Assembly (NCBI RefSeq): GCF_016808095.1 | Contig: NC_068974.1 | Location: forward strand, 16,864,001-16,928,000 | DNA from: Vigna angularis | Taxonomy: Eukaryota > Streptophyta > Magnoliopsida > Fabales > Fabaceae | Length of the DNA: 64,000 nucleotides | Reading direction: 5' to 3' | Part shown: one piece after another, positions 1 to 10,661 of the stretch | Layout: each line of letters opens with the position of its first letter | How positions within the stretch are numbered: position 1 is the first letter of the stretch | Notes under the pieces: generated by a model | Seen by the model: only the letters and a program-made list of their open reading frames with translations | Database searches by the model: none | What the model was told of the DNA's origin: nothing | Program-made: the position numbers and the translations under genes

Positions 1-15
1 AAGCCCAATCAAGCC

Positions 16-23
16 TATATAAA
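16..23 (+). promoter_or_regulatory. TATA box of the left-edge LTR
   Basis: TATATAAA lies about 30 bp before a C/T-rich stretch, the usual distance for an RNA polymerase II start. This places nearly all of the visible LTR inside the transcribed part. Confidence 0.5.
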
Positions 24-328
24 GAGACCCAAGGGAGGCAAAAAGGGGGACTTCACTTCATTCATTCTCTCATACTCCTCTCACTTTTCTTTCATCTTGT
101 ATTCAACTCCATTCATGGAGAGCTAAGCATCTAGGGCTATTCTGCTGTAATTCCATTATGGATTCTGAGGTTAGATTGAGTTAATGCAATTGTTTACTTT
201 GGTTATTGATTTAAGTTGTTCTCTCTATGTCTTTCATCTCTCTATCTTGTTAAAAGCAAAGATTTTTGCATCATAATGTGTTTGAATCTACATGCATATT
301 GATTATATGAGTTTTAGGGTTTCTAGGT

Positions 329-652
329 TTAAATTGAGAATCTACTTTGATTTAATTTAGGAACTTTCATATGATTAAATGGTTTTTACTATCAATTGAG
401 AATGTACTTTGATTGATTAGTAATAATTTCAACTATAATCAATTGAGAATTTACTTTGATTGATTGACTTTTAATTTGGTTAGGAGATTTAAGAATAGAC
501 ATGATTAAACACAATAGAATTTGACTGAGAATGTACTTTGGTTGAATTTATTGTCAATAATCTAGAAAGGTTTTGCATTTGATTGAGAATTTACTTTGGT
601 TAAATGCATGATCGCCCTCAAATTAATTAAGAATGTACTTTAATTAATTTGA
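329..652 (+). repeat. Array of six stem-loops with a constant loop
   Basis: The 13-nt string GAGAATNTACTTT occurs at 336-348, 398-410, 445-457, 527-539 and 585-597, and as AAGAATGTACTTT at 629-641. Each copy is bracketed by inverted repeats whose sequences differ from copy to copy. Examples are GCATTTGATT/GGTTAAATGC (575-584/598-607, paired with G-U wobbles) and a perfect 13-bp stem at 618-630/640-652. Spacing is irregular, 44 to 82 bp. The array lies in the inferred transcribed part of the LTR. Confidence 0.8.
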
Positions 653-977
653 AACTTAAACAATAATCAATTGAACAATTATCCGTGAATAACCGATGAC
701 GAATCTACCTTGGAAAAACATTGGAATTAGCCTATTTCATCGTAATTGTTGTTAAGTTTCTTATTTGTTCTTTAAACATTCTCCAAACATTACTTTTATC
801 CATAAGCATTGCATAGCATTCGTAAGAGTCAGATATTCAAAAGCAATTCCGTGTTCGTTGGGAGACGACTCAGGGTTACTTTAGCCCTATCTACTTTCTT
901 GAATACTACTTGGCAATACTGAAGTTGCCTTGAAAAGTAGTATTAATTTGATAGCTTCAACGACAGCTTATCAAATT

Positions 978-995
978 TGCCGCCGTTGCCGGGGA
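978..995 (+). other. Primer-binding site 1 (tRNA-Asp type)
   Basis: GCCGCCGTTGCCGGGGA matches the complement of the tRNA-Asp(GUC) 3' end (TGGCGCCGTTGCCGGGGA) except in its first few bases. It begins a few bases after the LTR end TTATCA. Confidence 0.65.
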
Positions 996-1058
996 ATACG
1001 GTTAGTATTTTAAATATTTTGATTTTTATTTTTTTTTTATTTTATTATTTTATTTGTA

Positions 1059-1112
1059 CGATTCGGTACACTTGCCGAAGTGTCAACAAGTTTTTGGCGT
1101 CGTTGCCGGGGA
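1059..1112 (+). other. Remnant LTR 3' end plus primer-binding site 2
   Basis: 1059-1088 reads as the last 30 bp of a main-family LTR (ACGATTCGGTACACTTGCCG, then a GTGTCAACA end). A second tRNA-Asp site follows at 1095-1112 (TGGCGTCGTTGCCGGGGA, one mismatch). The element therefore carries two primer sites about 100 bp apart, from two LTR families, which indicates a recombinant leader. Confidence 0.65.
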
Positions 1113-1246
1113 CTCACGGTTTAAACTATTCTATTTGTGTGATTCTTGATTAACTTTGACTTTATTTTTATTTTTATTTTATCTTGTGTTTTGTTTTGTT
1201 TTGTGCTAACAGTACTTTCTAGGGCTTTGTGTTTAGTGCTTGCAGG

Positions 1247-2170
1247 ATGCACTTCAGACAAGAAGTTAACTATATGAGCACTCAATTCCACCAAGGTAAT
1301 TTCAACCACGGGTGGTTACCTGACTCAAGCATGGGTCAAAGTCAATTCGGGCAAGCTGCCAGATAATTTAATAGACTTCCAATACAGCAGTGGCAATAAC
1401 AACTCTCTCTATTAGAAAGAATGGCAAAAATGTATGACACACTCCAACAGTTAATGCAGATGTCTGTATCTCATCATAAAAGCAATGTGGCGGCAATCAG
1501 ATGGATGAAGATGCAGATTGGTCACCTAGTTGAGAAGATGGAAGAGTTTGAGGTTAACACGAAAGTTAACCCTATGGAGGAGTGTAACGCCATTATCACT
1601 GGAAGTGGCAAGATTTTAGATGAGAAAAAAATAGAGAGAAAAGAAAATGAAAGTTTGAGTGAAAAAGAGAGAGATGTAGAGAAAGAAAAAGAAGGGAGTG
1701 AAAGAAAAGAAAAGGAAAAAGAGGGGGAAGAAAAGAAAAAAGGAGAGGAAGAGAATGAGAAAAAAAAGAAAGAATTATATGAAAAACTCCCTCCTTACCA
1801 AAAGAATTATTATAGGAAGAAGAAGGAAAAACAGTTTGAGCACCTCATGAAAATCTTCAAGAACATGGAGATTAAAATTCCTATGATTGAGACATTGCAA
1901 CAGGTTCCTGGTTATGTTAGATTCCTTAGGAAATTCAACAAAAGGAAAAGAACTTCCAAAAAAGGAAACAAGTGAGGTATAGGAAGCTGATGGATTGATA
2001 ACGATTAAATCTCCAATTTCAAGAAGAGTAAAAAAGGTGAACAGGAAGCCGCTAAAGATAAGTTGGTGTGGAGACAAAAAAGGGAACACCTAGATCAAAG
2101 ATGTGAAGTGAGCTTTATGGTGTCCAGCTAATGACGTTAAAGAAACACTTATTGGGAGGCAACCCAGTGT
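1247..2170 (+). pseudogene. Athila-like gag 3' part, protease N-part and integrase-tail remnant
   Basis: After a T-rich leader and a TGCAG junction at about 1240, the sequence matches only the end of Gag (the NF-GW-Q-rich stretch near 1300-1400). It then runs as an open frame 1421-1975 with a lysine/glutamate-rich spacer (residues about 65-120) and an LPPYQKNYYRKKKEKQFEHL motif that precedes the protease in related elements. The N-terminal capsid part, the protease active site, RT and integrase are all missing. From 1976 it joins sequence equivalent to the tail of the gag-protease frame at 52460-52600, then the post-stop block GGGAGGCAACCC at 2155-2166. Clearly a deletion derivative, not a working gene. 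Confidence 0.75.
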
Positions 2171-2912
2171 TTTAAAAACTCTTATTTTAATTTTTTTATT
2201 ATTTCTTTTGTTTGAATTTTTTTATTTAAGTTGGGTTTAGTTAGAATTGGTTGTTTTGAATTTGTTAATTGTTGATTGCTTTAAAGTCTGCATAGTTTGT
2301 GTTGGGTGAAGAGAGATTACCTGTTTTATTTGAGTGTTGATGTGTGAGCTGGGGAAAATAAACTTGAAAATTTGAAGTTGAATCTGAGGGCCCTTGACTA
2401 GCAATAACTAAAACAAGCAAAAAAAGCAAAGGGGGGACAAGTCATGCACAGTGCTCAGCGCCCTTCTATGGGGCGCTGAGCGCGACTTTCTGCAGATTTG
2501 GGTTTTTAAGTTGGGCTCAGCGTGAGGGGCGGCCCACTTCTCACTTTTTACGCCCTAGGGTTTGCCCAAGCCCCCTCTTTCAGATTTCACTCTTCCTAGC
2601 CTTTCTAAACACTCTACCTAAGCACTCTCTTCACTTTCCCCTTCACTCTCGCATAAAAAAGCCTACTTTCCACTCATTTTTGCATCATCCATCAATCCAA
2701 GTTTGGGGTTTTTGCTTGCTTTTCTACTAGGGTTCCGATTTCTTCAACTTATTTGAGCATTACTCACTGATCCTTATACTCCCAACCAAGTAATTTCATG
2801 CTATTTTATGATTTAAACATTTGAAAGTATGATTCTTGAGGAATGCTGATGAGAAAGCATGATTTTTGATGAATGGTGATGCTTATGCATGATTTACTAG
2901 GCTTGCTGCTGT
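2171..2912 (+). other. Non-coding spacer between protease tail and ORF3
   Basis: No ORF. It contains a perfect 11-bp inverted repeat GCTCAGCGCCC / GGGCGCTGAGC at 2453-2463/2471-2481 with a 7-nt loop. The remainder is equivalent to the spacer before ORF3 in NA-2 (52960-53830). Confidence 0.6.
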
Positions 2913-2917
2913 TTGAA

Positions 2918-4240
2918 TGTTAACACTTCGATAAGTGTACCAAATCATATCAAGTAATAATAATTGGTAAGACCAAGTATCGTTTCCCTACTCACGGCTT
3001 AATCATTCATATGGTTTCTTGATTAATTAGGACTTGTAAACGAAATCATTGTGTGTATATTGCACAAAATAAATATGAATGCAGGTATTGATCAATTGGA
3101 TTGAAAGATGCAAAGGTGATTGATATAAAATATGGAATGATTATGTTGTTGGGGTTTCCGACTTATCCTATCCACTCTCATGTATTTATGAATTCATCTT
3201 CTTCATTAATGTTAATTCCACTTTCTAATTTACCTTAAACTCGATGTCTCGGTGAAGAAAGCCTACTCCTAATTACTAGTTCACAATGTCTTATATCTCT
3301 ATCAATTAATCATGCATTACATTCGCATAGAAGCGTAAAGGCAACCAACCCTCCTATCCCTATGTCTAGGTAACATTACTTTTGGGAGAATTTCCCTAGT
3401 TCTAGATTTTTTCATATGTGTCCATAGTGACAAAATCAATGATCATGCAATTGAATGAGTTAAACAAAGCATGCATAGAGTATAGAGGAAAAACCCTAAC
3501 AATTAATGAAGTAAAGCATTTATAATAAGCATATTTCAATACATGGGAGTTTCAAAGGATTACATCGTTTCCCCAACAACAATGGAGGTTTAGTTCACCA
3601 TAGACATGGTGAAACTAGATGAAAACATGGAAAAGAAAGAAAGATAAAACCTTAAAAGTTGAATCGGAGCTTCCGCATCTAAAATCCGCCTCCAAAGGGT
3701 GAAAGGAGTGTATTTACGCCTCTTTCTGCCCAAAGATATGAACCCTAGAACGTCCAAAACCTTAAATAGTTAATTAAAAATACATAAAACAGGCCCAATC
3801 CCAAATCGTCAGCGTTGAGCGCCCCAAAACGGTGCTCAACGGTAGCTGCAGCACTAAAATGACCCTCAACGATGGCGTCCAAGGGTGAAACAGCGCTTTC
3901 AAAACCAAATTGGCGCTCAGCGGCGGTGCCCAGGCCTGAAACAGTGCTTTCGTCTCCAGATTGGTGCTTAGCGCCCCAAAATGACGCTCAGCGCTATCTA
4001 CGATTCTTCTATTTGCCACTTTTCCAGCTTTTCTTGACTCCAGCTCCTTACTACTTCAACTTCTTCATCCAATTCATCTTAATTCCTGTCAAAACAAGGA
4101 AAAACAAGCATGAAACCCATCCAACTCTCTTATTCTCATAACTTAAGAAAAAACATGATTTCAAGCTAGATTCTAAGTCATAAAGGGTGTTTTTAATATC
4201 AAAATTAAATATAAAAATAATGATTTTTCAACCATTATCA
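2918..4240 (-). mobile_element. Solo LTR, family with ...GTGTTAACA end
   Basis: On the minus strand the sequence starts TGATAATGG and ends GTTAACA, with TG...CA ends and about 1.32 kb length. It is flanked by perfect 5-bp duplications TTGAA (2913-2917 and 4241-4245). Without the LTR the flanks join to GTTTGAACCGATTAAA, the same sequence found uninterrupted near 53520, so the empty site can be read inside this window. It lacks an internal region, hence a solo LTR left by LTR-LTR recombination. Confidence 0.92.
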
Positions 4241-4245
4241 TTGAA

Positions 4246-4556
4246 CCGATTAAAACTCATTATTGACGGTTGGGATTGAGTAGGAAGTGATTGGTTAGTG
4301 TTTAAGGCCAAAGAGGGTTGTTGTTAGGGTTGCATTGATTGACGCTGAGGGCCCTTCTAAGGGGCGCTCAACGCGATTATGCGGTTTTGATTTTTTTGCT
4401 GGTTGCGTGATCTTGGTTGTTTGATTCAGTGCTGTGATGCTAAGAGCCCTTTGTTTTGCCCTCAACGCTGTTAAGAAGCAGTGTTCTGAGTTGTTTTAAT
4501 TTCAAGTACTTATGCTTGATGATATTTGCTGTTTTGTTAATTTTTGTGGTGCAGGA
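4246..4556 (+). other. Spacer leading to ORF3
   Basis: Non-coding continuation of the old element. It holds a GC-rich imperfect hairpin near 4342-4375 related to the one at 2453. It ends in a T-rich tract and GTGCAG just before the ORF3 start. Confidence 0.5.
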
Positions 4557-5735
4557 ATGGCTTCTTTATTAGGGAAAAGGGTGAAAACCATTGGACACAA
4601 GAGGAAGGAGAAAGAACACATTTAATCCAACAAATTTCTCACTGCTGCACAATTTTTGGAGCGTAAGGTAGCAATCATACCATCTTTGGCTCCACAATTT
4701 GAAAGAGAACTGGATAGAAGGAACTTGAGGACTGTGGCATCTTACCTTGCTCCTGCCAACATTGCTGTGATCAAAGAATTTTATACAAATACAAGGCCAA
4801 TGGGTGGAGAGAAAGAGACGTACATGAGCTACCTAAGGGGTAAGAAAATATTCTTTGATGCTGATATAGTGAACAACTTTCTAGGCATAGACTAGGATGG
4901 TGAGCAGTGCCAATTTGCACTTTCTGTGGAGGAAGGAGTTGATTTTGATAACGTGGAGCCAATTTTATGTGTCCCTGGTGGACACTTCCAGAGGAACAGG
5001 CAGAAGGCACCTATTCACCTCAGACGTTGCTATCTAACAGCCCTGGCTAAATACTGGATGGCCTTTACACATGCTAACATCCAGCCGTGCTCCCATGTTT
5101 CTTACATTACCACCCACAAGGCCATTTTCCTCTTTTGTATTCTAAGGGGATTAAACATCAAAATTGGGCAAGTAATAGCTGATGAAATCTAGAACTGTGC
5201 TCACTCTTCAAGTAATAAGTTACCCCTTGGACATCCTTCTTTGATCACTCATCTTGGCGAGATTGTAGGAGTTAATGTGTCCACACCACCATTGGAGCTG
5301 CCTAGGAAGGAAATTGATGCCTCCTACTACACATAATATTGTGCATTAGACGAGGCAGGTTATCTAGTGCCACCACCACAGCCTCCTAGGGCTCATAGGT
5401 GAGCACCACAATTAGCGTAGGAGCCAACTCATGAGGCTACCTAATTCCAGATGCGGGACATGTACATGTCCTTAATGGAGGAAAGGATGAATGCTTTATA
5501 TAGGGGCGAGAAGGAGCTGTTGAGGACACTGACGTTCACCTTTCCTGATTGGCAGTTTATATCTCAGGAGGACTTTGCAGCCCAGGTGGCATGGCCTGCG
5601 GCCCCGTCACGGACAGATGGTGAAGCTGGAGTAGCTGAAGCTTCAGCTATGGAAGAGGACGCTGAGGATGATGAAGAGGAAGATGAAGATGAAGAGGAAG
5701 CTGAAGATGAAGAGGACTTTGAGGATTGCAGATAG
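4557..5735 (+). pseudogene. Decayed Athila ORF3 ('putative plant transposon protein')
   Basis: Starts with an MASLLGKR-type N-terminus and keeps the family's landmarks in order: a lysine/arginine-rich start, a VKEFYTN motif, VRGK/LRGK with a following acidic-aromatic stretch, CVPGGHFQRN, YWMAFTHANIQPCSHVS and IGQVIADEI. It ends in a long Glu/Asp-rich tail (about residues 350-390). Stop codons interrupt it after about 22 codons (4624), after FLGID (4893), after IADEI (5190) and several times near 5335-5440. The position between pol and 3' LTR is where Athila elements carry their third ORF, whose function is not established. The last stop (5733-5735) lies inside a hairpin. Confidence 0.85.
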
Positions 5736-5755
5736 CATCTACTGAGGGATGCTAT
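5732..5755 (+). repeat. Stem-loop at the ORF3 stop codon
   Basis: ATAGCATC / GATGCTAT, 8 bp perfect, around the loop TACTGAGG. The UAG of ORF3 sits in the left arm. It is one member of the TACTGA-loop hairpin family seen at 25105, 28282, 52747-52888 and 55045. Confidence 0.75.
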
Positions 5756-6650
5756 TTTGTCTCTAGAACATGATTTCTTTTACTTTTTTATTGCTTTCAT
5801 AGTTGAACTATATTTACTTCTATTTTTATTACCTTTGTTTGATTGTAGTATAGGGTGATGTACTTGGCTTGAATTGACTATGCTATAATGGTTTGTTGAT
5901 GCTGTGTTTTGTGATAAATATTGCTTTGTGATGCTCTCTTATTGATTGATGTTGAGGTGATGCATGATGTGCTTATATACAGGTGATAGCTCACAATTTG
6001 TGTGAAACAGATGCATGAGTAAAAAGTTGATTGAGATACTTAGTAGGATGTTTATCTGAATTTTGAACTTGAATGTAACCTGTGTGAGGTTTGCGCTTCA
6101 GAGTTTTTGTGAATAATTACTATAACTTTGAAAGCATGAATGATTTTGCCCAAATTTTCTATGATTGAACTACTTGCTTGCAGGTTTCATATGATCAAGG
6201 CCATCGATTGTTATCCCTTTTTAGCCTTCACATGATTTTAGCCCACTAAAAAGAGAACAATGTGTACCAACCTTTGAACATTGAGCCTTAAGCATGTTTT
6301 GAAAACATTGTTTGAAAATCTTTACCTTGAGTTAAGTTGAGAACATTTATGGGGCATTGATAAAGGTTCAAGTTTGGGGTTGCTGGGAAATTTGAGAAAA
6401 GAGATCAAAAGAAAAATCATTGAGCTAAGCAATGAGTGGATGAAAAGCAAAAGCAAAAGAAAGAAAAAAATGAAAAGAAAGAAAAGAAAAGATCAATGCA
6501 AGGGAAAGTTGGGAATAAGAAAGATGGTTCTGGGAAAGAGATGATGAAATCATAGATGTCTCTCTTAACTCAAGGATTTTGTTGTCCAGAAAAACCAATT
6601 TTCTTCTTAAGCCCAAACAAGCTACAAGCCGAGAAAAGACCTTGTGATGA
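5756..6650 (+). other. 3' untranslated region of the old element
   Basis: Non-coding. It is collinear with 55070-55890 of NA-2 (the AAGTTTGGGGTTG block near 6370, then an A/G-rich stretch, then CTTAACTCAAGGATTTTG). It breaks off at about 6650 in the middle of that block and is joined to the leader of a minus-strand element, so the polypurine tract and 3' LTR are lost. Confidence 0.65.
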
Positions 6651-7025
6651 AAAGATAAGAAGATAAAAAGAAAATAACAGATAAAAAGACAAAAAAAATA
6701 AAAAGAGAAAAAGATAAAAAGATAAAAGGATGAAAAAAATAAAAAGAGAAAAAGATAAAAAGATAAAAAGAGAAAAACATAAAAAAGTAAAAGGATGAAA
6801 AGATTGAAAGATAAAAAAATAAAAAGATAAAAGGATAAAAAATAAAAAATAAAAAATAAAAAGATAAGAAGATAGAAAGATGAAAAGATAGAAAGTTGAA
6901 AAGATAGAAAGATATAAAGATAGAAAGATGAAAAGATAGAAAGATATAAAGAAATAAAAAGATGAAAATTAAAGATAAAGTTTAATCGGTTAAGAATCAC
7001 ACAAATAGAATAGTTATACCACGAG
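6651..7025 (-). repeat. A/T-rich low-complexity 5' leader of a minus-strand element
   Basis: GATAAAAA/GATAGAAA repeats on the plus strand correspond to the TTTTTATCTTTTT leader seen downstream of every primer-binding site in this window (for example 40380-40560 and 50040-50170). Apparent long ORFs here are low-complexity artefacts. The gag that should follow is deleted. Confidence 0.65.
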
Positions 7026-7043
7026 TCCCCGGCAACGGCGCCA
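7026..7043 (-). other. Primer-binding site (tRNA-Asp)
   Basis: Perfect 18-nt TGGCGCCGTTGCCGGGGA on the minus strand, 6 nt inside the LTR at 7050-8409. Confidence 0.9.
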
Positions 7044-7049
7044 AAAACT

Positions 7050-8409
7050 TGATAAAAAAATTTTTAATCCCCGAAAACGGAGTCAAAAACTTGTTAAGAC
7101 CTCGGCAAGTGTAACCGAATCGTATCAAGTAATAATAAATGGTAAAACCAAGTATCGTTTCCCATGAGACTCACGGCACTAAATAGTTATGTGATTACTC
7201 AATTAATTAAGACTCTAAAGAACAAATTTTGGGGGTGTTGAATGCAAATGCAATAGAATAAACATGAATGCAATAGAATAAACATGAGGTTAAACACAAG
7301 AATGAATGAATGAAGTTGATGATATTGTTGTTGGGGTTTAGATTTCACCTAATTTACTCTCATGTATTTATGAATTCATCTTTCTTCATTAATGTTAATG
7401 TCACTTTCTAATTTACCTTAAACCCAATGTTTCGGTGAAGAAAGCCTAATCCTAATTACTAGTTTACAATGTCTTGTCTCCCTAGCAATTAATCATGCAT
7501 TACATTCGCACAGAAGCTTAAAGGTAACCAACCCTCCTATCCCTATGTCTAGGTAATATTGCTTTTGGGAGAATTTCCCCAATTCTAGATTTACCTATAT
7601 GTGTCCATATCAATAACATCAATGATCATGCAATTGAATGAGTTAAACAAAGCATGCAAAGAGCGTAGAGGAAAAACCCTAACAATTAATGAAGTAAAGC
7701 ATATATAATCAAGAATAAATTCAATACATGAGAGTTTCAAAGGATTACATCGTTTTCCCAACAACAATGGAGGTTTAGTTCACCATAGACATGGTGAAAC
7801 TAGATGAAAATAATGAAAAGAATGAAAGATAGAACCGTAAAAGTTGAAGATCGGAGCTTTCGCATCCAAAATCCACCTCCGAGGGGTGAAAGGAGTGTAT
7901 TTTCTCCTCTTTCTGTCCAAAGTTGACAGCGCTCAGCGGTAGGAATTGCACTCAGCGGTAGGTGCGACACTCAGAATGACGCTCAGCGATGGCGCCCAGG
8001 CGCGAAACAATGTACTCAACAGCAGACTCTAGCGCTCAACGGTAGAAATGCCGCTCAGCGGTGACTGCGATACTTGGATTAGCCCTCAGCGATGGCGCTT
8101 AGGCGACAGGCAGAGAACTTAACAGCAAGCTTGGCATTGAGCGGTGACAATGGCGTTGAGCGGTGGCTGCGATTCTTCTTTTCTGCACTTTTCCTTCCTT
8201 TCCTGAGTCCAACTCCTTGTTACTTCAACTTCTTCATCCAATTCATCTTAATTCCTATCAAAACAAGGATAATCAAGCATAAAACCCATCCAACTCTCTT
8301 ATTTCCATAACTTAAGGAGAAGCATGATTTCAAGCTAGTTTCTAAGTCATAAAGGGTGTTTTTGATGTCAAAATTAAGTATAAAAATAACGGTTTTTCAA
8401 CTGTTATCA
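7050..8409 (-). repeat. 5' LTR of a truncated minus-strand Athila-like element
   Basis: Starts TGATAACAG on the minus strand and ends TTTTTTATCA next to the primer site. Just inside its end is a relic of a second primer-like sequence (CCCCGAAAACGGAGTCAAAAAC at 7069-7090 on the plus strand). The element's body is missing beyond the leader, so no duplication can be tested. Its outer end abuts copia gag sequence at 8410. Confidence 0.85.
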
Positions 8410-8410
8410 T

Positions 8411-9209
8411 TAATTATCGTCATCTTGTTTCTTTCTATTGTTCTTCTTTGAAGCCCAACATTGGTTTGTAAAATGACCCTTTTTTTCTGATAGTTCCAAC
8501 AGGTGATATGATTCTGAACTTTTTTTTGGTCATCTGCCTCTAGAATTTAATCTGCCTCAACCTTGATTACGATCTTTCTCGCTGTTTCTTCCTCTATTTT
8601 CAGCATTCTGCTAAACCAAAACTAGAACTGAAAGATTCCACTAAACTTCTCCTATAAACATCTTCACTTAAAATCAAGTCACGAATGTTATGAAACTTCA
8701 ACTTATTGTTGCTTGCAGAATTACTAACTGTAGAAAGAGTTGCACCTAAACTTTTTGGAAGTAACGATAATAAAACTAATACTTTTATTTCATCATCAAA
8801 AGTTATCTGCATTGATGTTAACTATGCAATAATTGTATTAAATTCACTAATATGATGAGTAACTGAGTTGCCTTCCCCTATTTTCAGGTTGACTAGTCTA
8901 CGATTCAAATACACTTTATTGCATGTGGATGGCTTCTCATACATATTTGACAACGTCTACATCAAATCTATATTTGCTTTGTCATTCATGATGTTGAAGG
9001 CAACATTCTTGGCTAATGTTAGCCGGATCACACCAAGTCTATCGATCAAACAACTCCTAATCTGACTACTCCATGTCTTTTGATTTCTTCCCTTATAAGG
9101 GTAGATACAACTTTTTCTTGTACAAGTAGTCCTCAATCTGCATCTTCCAGAATCCAAAGTCACTACCATCAAACTTCTCAATCTTTACCTTTCCTTCTTC
9201 CAATGCCAT
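8411..9209 (-). pseudogene. Ty1/copia gag remnant A
   Basis: Read on the minus strand from an ATG at 9209, the frames give the copia Gag N-terminus (KIEKFDG-like start, a GVIRLTLAKNVAFNIMN stretch) and further on LSLLPKSL...SNKLKFHNIRDLILSE, typical of the UBN2/Retrotran_gag family. Several frameshifts and stops are present. No protease, integrase or RT follows. This is a decayed fragment abutting LTRs on both sides. Confidence 0.75.
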
Positions 9210-9240
9210 TGCTCCTGTTGCTTTTGAAGAAAGCTCCTAC

Positions 9241-10661
9241 TGATAACGGTTGAAAAACCGTTATTTTTATGCTTAAAATTGATACCAAAAGCAACCTTTA
9301 AAAGATATAAACTAGCTTGAACTCATATTTTTGCTTTAGTTTTGTGAATAAGAGAGTTGAAAGTGAATTTAATGGTTTTGTGCAAGATTCCCTTGATTTT
9401 GTAGGCTAATTGAATGATTTGAAAGAAGAATGGAAGTACCGAATAATTGGAGTGCTGAAAAGTCAACCAAAAACCAGAAAAGTCAACCAATCAACCAGAA
9501 AAGTCAACCAGTCAACTAGAATGCTGAAAAATCAACCAGAACGCAGAAAAATTGTGACCGAGTGGCGCTGAGCGGTAAAATACCGCTGAGCGGCACTTTT
9601 CAGGTGCCAAAATCACCGCTGAGGGGAAAAAACAGCAGCTGGGGGCAAAATGGATCATGCGCTATTACCGCTCAGTGGTAAAATACCGCTGAGCGCCATT
9701 CTAAGTGGGCTTGGACCGGTTTTTTGTTACTTTTATGGGCTTGGGCCTAATTTTCTGTATTTTTAGAAAAATATATAAGCTTTAGGATGTCCTAGGGTTT
9801 GTATATTTGGCTAGGAGGAAGCAGAAACACATTTTTCACCCCTTAGGGGTAGATTGGGAGATGGTGACGACTCTCCTATTCTCTTTCTAGGGTTTTTCTA
9901 TCTCTTCCATGTTTTCATTATTGTTCATCTAGATTCACCATGAATATGGTGAACTAAACCTTGACTTGTTGTTGGGGAATCAATGTAGTCTTGTGAAACT
10001 CTCATATATGGAATTAATGTTTTAACATGTTATTTTAAGATACATGCTTTCTTTTATCATTAGTTAGGGTTTTTCCTCTTTGCGTAATGCTTGCTTTGTT
10101 TAACTCATTCATTGCTATGATCATTGATTTTGTCGATATGGGAACGTACGGGGAAGTCTAGATCTGGGGAATTTCTCCCAATAGCATATTGGTTGCCTTT
10201 AAGCTCCTGCACTTCAGAACTAATTACTAGGAATGCTAGGAATTGTATGAACTCGTAATTAAGGATAGGCCTTCTTGACAAGGTGATTTAGAGAGTGGCA
10301 TTAACATTGATGAAAAGATTGATGAATTCCTAAAGTATATGAGAGTGGATAAGATGAAATTGATAAACCCAACAACATACTCATCCATATAATTCATTCC
10401 GTGTTTGTTTTACTCTTTTTGCCATTGATCACATTCATTCATACATATTTAATTACCGTCTTTTGCATTAAAAAAACCTACAATCAATCGTTCACAAGTC
10501 TTAAATAATCAACAAATCAAATAACTAACTAGGCCGTGAGTCCTTTGGGAAAACGATACTTGGTCTTACCTAGTTTTATTACTTGATACGATTCGGTCAC
10601 ACTTGCCGAGGGTTAAACAAGTTTGTGGCGCCGTTTTTCGGTGTTCATAAATTTGTCATCA
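9241..10661 (+). mobile_element. Solo LTR without target duplication
   Basis: 1.42 kb with TGATAACGG...GTCATCA ends, a U3 palindrome array near 9550-9700 and the usual TACTTGATACGATTCGG block near the 3' end. The flanks are CCTAC and GTTTT, which do not match. The left flank belongs to copia gag A and the right flank to a different copia gag (B). Its terminal hairpin carries compensated changes (see findings). Confidence 0.85.

Larger units (their letters stand above)
1..973 (+). repeat. LTR of a distinct gypsy family (left end cut by window)
   Basis: Non-coding. A TATA box near the left edge is followed by about 950 bp of AT-rich sequence that ends in TTATCA directly before a tRNA-Asp-type primer-binding site, which is how the 3' end of an LTR (R-U5) looks. 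It is unlike the 1.3-kb LTRs elsewhere in the window, so it belongs to another family. No second copy is present here, so the LTR call rests on the TATA box, the CA end and the adjacent primer site. It contains the stem-loop array at 329-652. Confidence 0.65.

Noticed and set aside
336..650. CRISPR array (repeats with spacers)
   Set aside because: Eukaryotic LTR context, imperfect repeats, irregular spacing and stems that extend into the 'spacers'; no cas genes.
978..1112. tRNA-Asp gene or tRNA-derived element
   Set aside because: Only the 18-nt primer-binding complement is present, without the D and T arms or A/B boxes of a tRNA.
6425..7000. Minus-strand ORF of 191 codons rich in Phe, Leu and Ser, resembling a membrane protein
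   Set aside because: It is the reverse of a GATAAAAA/GATAGAAA low-complexity leader and 3' UTR; the composition follows from the repeat, and equivalent stretches in other copies are not conserved as proteins.
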